Source of the DNA: Clostridium sp. CAG:288
Lineage (GTDB): Bacteria > Bacillota_I > Bacilli_A > RFN20 > CAG-288
Assembly (NCBI GenBank): GCA_000437395.1
Contig: FR898168.1
Coordinates: 30,965-89,176, forward strand
Direction of reading: 5' to 3'
DNA: 58,212 nt
The translations under genes were made by a program, and so were the position numbers. Of the stretch, positions 53,319 to 58,212 are shown piece by piece (the stretch's first letter is position 1; each line of letters starts with the position of its first letter). A model generated the notes under the pieces. The model was not told the DNA's origin. It made no database searches and was given only the letters and a program-made list of their open reading frames with translations.

Positions 53319-53858
53319 CTAAATGCTTAAAGTCGATATAACTTCATCAGTAAGAAGATCTTTTAAAGTAAATGTTCTATTTTCATATACTATATAAGCT
53401 CTCTTAGTATCGTTTTTAGGAAGTGAGATGGAGCCTGGACTTAATAAATAAACATTATCTTTCTTTTCCATATTAGTGACGTGATAATGTCCATAAAGTA
53501 AAACATCACCTGCATTTGCTGGAATGTTTTGTGGGCCATATATATGTCCGTGTGTTAAAAATAAATTTAATCCATCAACGCTAATAATAACATCTTTGAT
53601 TATTGGAAATTCTGAAACCATTTGATCAACTTCAGCATCACAGTTTCCTTGAACTACTATAAGTTTATCCTTAATGTTATTTAAAGCCTTAATACAATCT
53701 TTTGGACTATATTCTTCAGGAAGTGGATTTCTTGGTCCGTGATAGTATAAATCACCTAATAAGACTAATTTATCAGCTTTGTTTTCTTCAAACTTTTGTA
53801 AAAGGATATTTAAGTATTTACTTGATCCATGTACATCACTTGCAAATATATATTTCAT
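53319..53858 (-). CDS. yfcE: Phosphodiesterase YfcE
   Basis: The 179-residue enzyme aligns well by eye with E. coli YfcE along its length: FASDVHGS, LGDLYYHGPRNPLPEEYSPKD, VQGNCDAEVDQM, LTHGHIYGP, LLYGHYHVTNME and SPGSISLPK. These provide the di-metal (Mn) site; the usual GHTH is GHYH here, which still keeps both His. It hydrolyses phosphodiester model substrates in vitro, and the physiological substrate is unknown. It begins the yfcE-racemase-gerM group; Bacillus also has racE, gerM and the related ysnB close together. Confidence 0.92.
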   Translation of the reverse strand: MKYIFASDVHGSSKYLNILLQKFEENKADKLVLLGDLYYHGPRNPLPEEYSPKDCIKALNNIKDKLIVVQGNCDAEVDQMVSEFPIIKDVIISVDGLNLFLTHGHIYGPQNIPANAGDVLLYGHYHVTNMEKKDNVYLLSPGSISLPKNDTKRAYIVYENRTFTLKDLLTDEVISTLSI

Positions 53859-53905
53859 ATTTTTACCTCGTTATTAACGTTTAAAAGAATATCATATTTT
53901 CCAAA

Positions 53906-53933
53906 TAAAAACTACCATTATGAAATGGTAGTT
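53906..53933 (-). terminator. Terminator of nucleotidyltransferase gene
   Basis: AACTACCATT (53910-53919) pairs with AATGGTAGTT (53924-53933), a perfect 10-bp stem with a 4-base loop, followed on the minus strand by TTTATTT. Confidence 0.8.
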
Positions 53934-53948
53934 AATAGTTAAATATCT

Positions 53949-54857
53949 TTATTTGCTCCAGAGGCCTTCTGGATATTCACCTTCATCCATAAGCTTAGCA
54001 AGTGAAGCGACAACCTTTGGCTTGTCTTCTTTATAAGTAATTCCATACCAGACTGAACTTGTTGGTAAAACTTTAACTTCGACTTTAGATCTAGAAACTA
54101 ATTCTTCAGTTAAAATTGGAATTAAATATTCGCATGTAAGCAAATTATCCTTATTTCTATCTAAATAAGGTGCAAAGTTTTTCTCAATATGATCTAAGAT
54201 GTCATGTGTAAAACAGAACATGTTCATAGAGACGAGTGTTGAAGGAGTAATTTCAAAAGGTACAGCTCCATCAAGTGGTGAAGCGACAATCTTATCTTCT
54301 ACTTTTTCAATCTTTGACTCTAATAAGTGAATTAACTTATCTTCTTTATCTACAGATAAAACACCTCTTTTAACCGAACCGTTTTCTGTAATAGTATTTA
54401 TAACTTCATATGCTATATTTGCATATTTATTAGTTGCATTTGGTTTTAAACTATTTAAGAAATCAGCTGCAACTTTAAAAGCATCACTTCCATAGTAATC
54501 ATCAGCATTAATAATAACAAATTTATCAGAAACTACATCTTTTGTAGCAAGTATTGCTTGTGCTGTTCCAAGTGGTTTTACTCTATCGCTAGGTAAAGTA
54601 TATCCTTCTGGTAAAAGTGAGAGCGATTGGAAGACATAGTGAGTTTCAATTTTATCTTCAACTCTTTTACCTATCGTATCTTTAAAGATTTGATAGTTTT
54701 CTTCTTTAATGATAAAAATTACTCTATCGAAACCAGCTTTCTTGGCATCGTATACTGAGTAATCAATAATAAAATTACCATACTTATCAATTGGTTCAAT
54801 TTGTTTGAGACCACCATATCTAGATCCCATACCAGCAGCTAAAATAACTAAATCCAT
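53949..54857 (-). CDS. Sugar-phosphate nucleotidyltransferase family protein
   Basis: The 302-residue cytosolic enzyme has the nucleotide-binding motif LAAGMGSRYGGLKQIEP (residues 6-22), then GFDRVIFIIKEEN and the metal-binding INADDYYG. The GGLKQ form with a following PIDKYGNFIIDYSVYDA is the version often seen in choline-phosphate or sugar nucleotidyltransferases of Firmicutes and Bacteroidetes. Length is usual for glucose-1-phosphate or related transferases. Substrate cannot be decided. It is monocistronic. Possible roles are cell-wall polymer or glycolipid synthesis. Confidence 0.85.
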   Translation of the reverse strand: MDLVILAAGMGSRYGGLKQIEPIDKYGNFIIDYSVYDAKKAGFDRVIFIIKEENYQIFKDTIGKRVEDKIETHYVFQSLSLLPEGYTLPSDRVKPLGTAQAILATKDVVSDKFVIINADDYYGSDAFKVAADFLNSLKPNATNKYANIAYEVINTITENGSVKRGVLSVDKEDKLIHLLESKIEKVEDKIVASPLDGAVPFEITPSTLVSMNMFCFTHDILDHIEKNFAPYLDRNKDNLLTCEYLIPILTEELVSRSKVEVKVLPTSSVWYGITYKEDKPKVVASLAKLMDEGEYPEGLWSK

Positions 54858-54920
54858 AATTTTCCTCTTTAGCGCTTTGCGCTTAATTAATTCTATATAA
54901 TTAAAATTTCTTTGTCAAAC

Positions 54921-55466
54921 TTATAAGGCTTTAACGTGTAAAAAGCACTTCTCATCGTGTGAGTTAATAACTCCTATTGCTTGAAGGTAAGAATATATAA
55001 TAGTAGAACCGACAAACTTCATTCCACGTTTTTTCAAATCTTTTGAAATATCATCAGATAGTTTATTTGTAGTTTTATCACATTCGTATATTATCTTACC
55101 TTTAGTTAGCTTTAATATATAATTTTTAAAGTTTTCATATTCTTTTTGAATTTTTAAAAATATACTAGCATTATTAATAGCAGCTTTAATTTTTAATTTA
55201 TTTCTAATAATTCCTTTATCTACCATTAAAGTGTTTATTTTTTGTTCATCATATTTAGAAATTAATTTAGGGTTAAAATTATCAAAAGCTTTTCTAAAAT
55301 TTTCTCGTTTGTTTAAAATACATTCCCATGACAAGCCAGCTTGAAAGCTTTCTAAAATTAGCATTTCAAATAAATAACTATCGTCAAGATTTAGTACTCC
55401 CCACTCTTTATCGTGGTATTCTACATAAAGTGGATTATCTAAATTACACCATTTGCACCTAGTCAT
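54921..55466 (-). CDS. tag: DNA-3-methyladenine glycosylase I
   Basis: The 181-residue base-excision enzyme removes 3-methyladenine from DNA. Features of Tag are intact: zinc-snap ligands Cys4, His18, His170 and Cys174 (MTRCKWC, YHDKEW, NSHDEKC), catalytic Glu39 in LESFQAGLSW, and KRGMKFVGSTIIYSYLQAIG for the helix-hairpin-helix region. It overlaps ogt by 8 bases, so both alkylation-repair enzymes are made together. Confidence 0.95.
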   Translation of the reverse strand: MTRCKWCNLDNPLYVEYHDKEWGVLNLDDSYLFEMLILESFQAGLSWECILNKRENFRKAFDNFNPKLISKYDEQKINTLMVDKGIIRNKLKIKAAINNASIFLKIQKEYENFKNYILKLTKGKIIYECDKTTNKLSDDISKDLKKRGMKFVGSTIIYSYLQAIGVINSHDEKCFLHVKAL

Positions 55467-55974
55467 TTAAATCACCTTTATAATAGTATTTACTCATATC
55501 GTTACCTTCTAATTCTAGTAACTTAATCTTATTTTTAACCTTACCTCCAAAGCCAACTAAGTTTCCGTTTTGACCAATCACTCTATGACAAGGGACAATA
55601 ATACAAATACAGTTTTTATTTAACGCTCCACCAACCGCTTGAGCTGACATCTTTTTTATGCCTCTTTTTAATGCGATTTCTTTAGCAATATCTCCATACG
55701 TTATTACATGACCATATGGAATCTTACTAGTTATATCTAAGACGTCTTTAGCAAAAGATGAGATTTTTTCGTATCTATATTTAGAAATAAAATCAGGATT
55801 TATTCCATTAAAATATATATCTAACCACTTAATAGTTTCATTAAAAACTTCACTACTATTAGAACTATCTTCTATAGTATTATCATGAATAAATTCTAAC
55901 TTAGTTAAATATTCTCCATCGCTTTCTAACAAAAGATTACCTACTATTGAAGGATAGATATATCTATATTTCAT
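55459..55974 (-). CDS. ogt: Methylated-DNA--protein-cysteine methyltransferase
   Basis: The start is the ATG at 55974 (MKYRYIYPS), with GGAG 8 bases upstream. The 171-residue suicide enzyme removes methyl groups from O6-methylguanine. The active-site Cys is in IIVPCHRVIGQNGNLVGFGG, the helix-turn-helix is in the PYGHVITYGDIAKEIALKRGIKKMSAQAVGGALNKN region, and the N-terminal domain is of Ogt length. It overlaps the upstream lipoprotein stop region closely (ATG 2 bases past the stop) and tag by 8 bases. Confidence 0.95.
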   Translation of the reverse strand: MKYRYIYPSIVGNLLLESDGEYLTKLEFIHDNTIEDSSNSSEVFNETIKWLDIYFNGINPDFISKYRYEKISSFAKDVLDITSKIPYGHVITYGDIAKEIALKRGIKKMSAQAVGGALNKNCICIIVPCHRVIGQNGNLVGFGGKVKNKIKLLELEGNDMSKYYYKGDLND

Positions 55975-55975
55975 A

Positions 55976-57946
55976 TTAACGCTCCACATTACAGTTCTTT
56001 ATATAATCATTTTTAGAACTATTATAATTTCCTATCGCGTTGTTAAAAGCTTTAAAGTTTTGTATTTCTTCATCTTTAGGAGCTATAAATAAGAATCTAC
56101 TATTCTTATTTATTTCAAGAGTATTAATTGTATTATTACTTAAATTAATAACATAATTAGCCATATACATATCGTTTGCCATAATTATATAAGATGCGTC
56201 TTCAGAACTTTCAGAATAAGTGTAATTAATAATATTATCAACTATATCGATATTTGAATTTAAAGTTATTCCATAATATCTAAAGAAAGATCCAAATTTG
56301 CATGAATTAAAACTAATTTTGTTACTTTTAAATTTCTCTTTCGTATTATAGCTTATAAAGTCAACATTAGAATAAATGTTACAAATATTACCAATTACAC
56401 TATTTACATCTAAAAATAAATCAGTTATTTTACAATTTATTTCAACAGTATTATTTAATACTTCTTTAATATTTTTAAATATATGAACTTGGAAGCTATA
56501 ATCTTTAAGTAAAGAACTAAAAATAACATGATTATTTTGAATAAGATCAATTGTGTTTTCATTTAAAGACTCTATCATTCTAAAATTATTATTTGTTTTA
56601 GAACTTATTGAAGACTTAATAATATTATCTCTAATTATTACATTAGTAGCGTTAGTCGACCAAATTAAACCACCAGTTGAACATACATCAATATTATTTT
56701 TTTCAAAGATAATATTATCAGCAAGTTTAGAACTAGCTGAACCAAAAGTAAAGTTCATAACACTAGATGACTCACCACTATCTTCAACTTTAAAAGTGTT
56801 ATTTCTTATAATAACATTTTGAATACTTCCCATAAACACAGCTATCAATTCGTCGTGAGCAATTTTAAGAAAATAAGAGTTTAAAACTTTAATATTCTTG
56901 CTACCTGTATTTCTAAAGTCCCTTATCCATAAAGAGCCACCAGCACTACTATCAGTTAAGTTTATAAAGTTACAATTATTAATAACAATATCTTCCCATC
57001 CTTGATAACAGTCAAAGTTTGTAAATTCTCTATCTTTATATTGTAATTTTAAAGTTGAATCAGGAATATTAAAAGTAGAATTAACATACTCTATCTTTTT
57101 AGAATTATGAATACCAACTTGTGTTTTAATTCCATTAATAGCTCTACTAAAATCGTAACTAATACTAATATCTGATAATAAAAAGTCATTACAGTTCCAT
57201 ATGTTTAAAAAGAATTCTTTATAATCAGTATCATCGTAGTTATCGTTAACTATGATAGTTGAATTATTTCCTAATAGCGCAAGTTCATTAACTTCACCTA
57301 TGTCAAGTTTTGAATTACATAAGTAATTAGAAGAGTTAAAAAATAAAGTATCCATATTTAACTCTTTAGCACCATTAATAGCGTTAATTATTATTTGAGA
57401 ATCATCGTGTATTCCATCGCCATATGCTCCTAAAGATTCGATAGAAATAGAGTTATTTTCGACTATAGGTTTAGCATATAAACCGTTATCAAGTGCAATG
57501 GCAAATAAACTATCTTCACTACAAATCTCATATTTAGCTCCACCTTTATTAGTGTCAGCATAATATTCATTTGTTTTAACAATATCACCAACGTTAACTT
57601 CTAAGTTTGTCATTAATTCAACATTTTGAACATTAATAATATTTGTATTTTTATTATCAACTAGTTTTATATTAATATTATTTTCATAATACTCTACTTC
57701 ATATCCTTTATAGTTAAAATAATAATACTCATTATTAAAATAAACATGAGATCTAAAACTATATTTTAAATAATTAGAAAATGATAAAGATTCATCTAAC
57801 TTATAATCATCAATAATGTTTTTTATTTCACTTTTTATAATCTCATTACTAGAACTAGACGTTAAAGGAGTAGATGACATCACTCCTTTATTACACGAAG
57901 ATAAAGTTAATAAGGATAAAAACAATGCTAAATAAATCTTTTTCAT
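55976..57946 (-). CDS. Surface lipoprotein with pectate-lyase-like beta-helix
   Basis: The likely start is the ATG at 57946 (MKKIYLALF), because the longer frame from 57964 adds MIIFMC before a good signal. The 656-residue protein has a lipobox (LLTLSSC, Cys about residue 18) and a Ser/Thr linker. From about residue 175, ESLGAYGDGIHDDSQIIINAINGAKE is the pectate_lyase_3 signature. Many Asn-rich strands follow (NNCNFIN, NNTFKV, RDNIIKSS), consistent with a right-handed parallel beta-helix. It likely binds or degrades a polysaccharide, but catalytic residues cannot be identified. Co-transcription with ogt and tag is probable. Confidence 0.82.
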   Translation of the reverse strand: MKKIYLALFLSLLTLSSCNKGVMSSTPLTSSSSNEIIKSEIKNIIDDYKLDESLSFSNYLKYSFRSHVYFNNEYYYFNYKGYEVEYYENNINIKLVDNKNTNIINVQNVELMTNLEVNVGDIVKTNEYYADTNKGGAKYEICSEDSLFAIALDNGLYAKPIVENNSISIESLGAYGDGIHDDSQIIINAINGAKELNMDTLFFNSSNYLCNSKLDIGEVNELALLGNNSTIIVNDNYDDTDYKEFFLNIWNCNDFLLSDISISYDFSRAINGIKTQVGIHNSKKIEYVNSTFNIPDSTLKLQYKDREFTNFDCYQGWEDIVINNCNFINLTDSSAGGSLWIRDFRNTGSKNIKVLNSYFLKIAHDELIAVFMGSIQNVIIRNNTFKVEDSGESSSVMNFTFGSASSKLADNIIFEKNNIDVCSTGGLIWSTNATNVIIRDNIIKSSISSKTNNNFRMIESLNENTIDLIQNNHVIFSSLLKDYSFQVHIFKNIKEVLNNTVEINCKITDLFLDVNSVIGNICNIYSNVDFISYNTKEKFKSNKISFNSCKFGSFFRYYGITLNSNIDIVDNIINYTYSESSEDASYIIMANDMYMANYVINLSNNTINTLEINKNSRFLFIAPKDEEIQNFKAFNNAIGNYNSSKNDYIKNCNVER

Positions 57947-57974
57947 ACACATAAATATTATCAAAATATAAATA

Positions 57975-58017
57975 TTAAAAAAAGGATATACTTTTCTAGA
58001 AATGTAAAAGTATATCC
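57975..58017 (-). terminator. Terminator at trailer end of CRISPR array
   Basis: GGATATACTTTT (57984-57995) and AAAAGTATATCC (58006-58017) make a perfect 12-bp stem with a 10-base loop. On the minus strand the stem is followed by TTTTTTTAATATT. It overlaps the degenerate half of the last CRISPR repeat, so it probably ends the pre-crRNA. Confidence 0.82.
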
Positions 58018-58212
58018 GATGTAATTAAGACAGCACCACTCCTAAACCGATACACGTTATAATCATAATTAATAGTAGTTCAAGAGTAATATAAGACAGC
58101 ACCACTCCTAAACACATAGTAGTTAAAATTCTTATCTAAATTTGTTCAAGAGTAATATAAGACAGCACCACTCCTAAACGCCGGAACTACTACAGGAATA
58201 GACGGAAGCGTT
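58012..58212 (-). CRISPR. CRISPR array, type II-like, trailer end only
   Basis: Two intact 36-bp repeats (58078-58113 and 58144-58179) are identical. A third copy (58012-58047) is intact over its right 20 or so bases and diverged on the left. Spacers are all exactly 30 bp: 58048-58077, 58114-58143 and 58180-58209; the window's last three bases (GTT) begin the next repeat. On the minus strand the repeat starts GTTTAGGAGTGG and ends CTCTTGAAC, with ends forming an imperfect inverted repeat (8 of 10). The 36/30 spacing, GTTT start and degenerate 3' half of the last repeat fit type II arrays read leftward. No cas gene or tracrRNA is seen in the window. Confidence 0.9.

Noticed and set aside
58012..58212. 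Type V-A (Cas12a) assignment for the CRISPR array
   Set aside because: The repeat lacks the conserved 3' TAATTTCTACT...GTAGAT hairpin of Cas12a repeats; length and ends fit type II better.

Overview
The window reads as chromosome from a low-GC, Gram-positive-type bacterium of the Bacilli/Erysipelotrichia/Mollicutes-like group, probably an uncultured gut lineage. The evidence is very AT-rich DNA, many lipoproteins with lipoboxes, ECF, Pot and Mal transport systems, CoaX, PepV, YtpR, a GerM-racemase pair, and AGGAGG-type ribosome binding sites. The standard code appears to be used, because Trp is TGG and TGA acts as a stop (for example at 44858-44860). The lineage is inferred from gene style only; no 16S gene is present.

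Region by region. 1-3.6 kb is visibly richer in GC than the rest and carries a SEL1-repeat protein, an HExxH lipoprotein, a SUFU-family protein and a small XRE regulator; it abuts the 3' side of the tmRNA gene (3668-4063) and looks like an acquired island. 4.1-6.6 kb is a two-gene ABC transporter. 12.1-6.6 kb (minus strand) is a tight housekeeping operon: coaX, an ECF S component, pepV, trmB, an M42 peptidase, ytpR and a cyclophilin. 12.2-21.8 kb holds surface lipoproteins with B-repeat, BIG2-like and DUF6273-like parts, around a heterodimeric ABC exporter. 22.0-22.5 kb is a gutted old-yellow-enzyme pseudogene. 22.7-27.1 kb is an unrecognised two-gene operon: a zinc-ribbon protein followed by a 1205-residue helical protein with a long ER/K helix, with a perfect palindrome at the promoter. 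It is the best candidate here for an undescribed system. Three tRNAs follow.

27.8-37.4 kb (minus) is a maltodextrin operon: binding lipoprotein, two permeases, amylase lipoprotein, an 851-residue ATPase carrying a coiled coil, and two small lipoproteins. It has a cre-like operator and an intercistronic hairpin after malE. 37.8-42.6 kb (minus) is potABCD plus a HAD phosphatase. Its divergent upstream region contains an unusual run of regularly spaced T-tracts. 43.0-47.2 kb (plus) is a second heterodimeric ABC exporter with a phosphodiesterase, followed by a tRNA-Pro. 47.5-51.0 kb has a degenerate receiver protein, a four-helix membrane protein and a poly-Ser lipoprotein. 51.0-57.9 kb (minus) has a DUF1622 protein, gerM-racemase-yfcE, a sugar nucleotidyltransferase, the alkylation-repair pair tag/ogt and a beta-helix lipoprotein. 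The window ends inside a type II-like CRISPR array (36-bp repeats, 30-bp spacers). Its trailer end and terminator lie here; the leader and any cas genes would be beyond the right edge.
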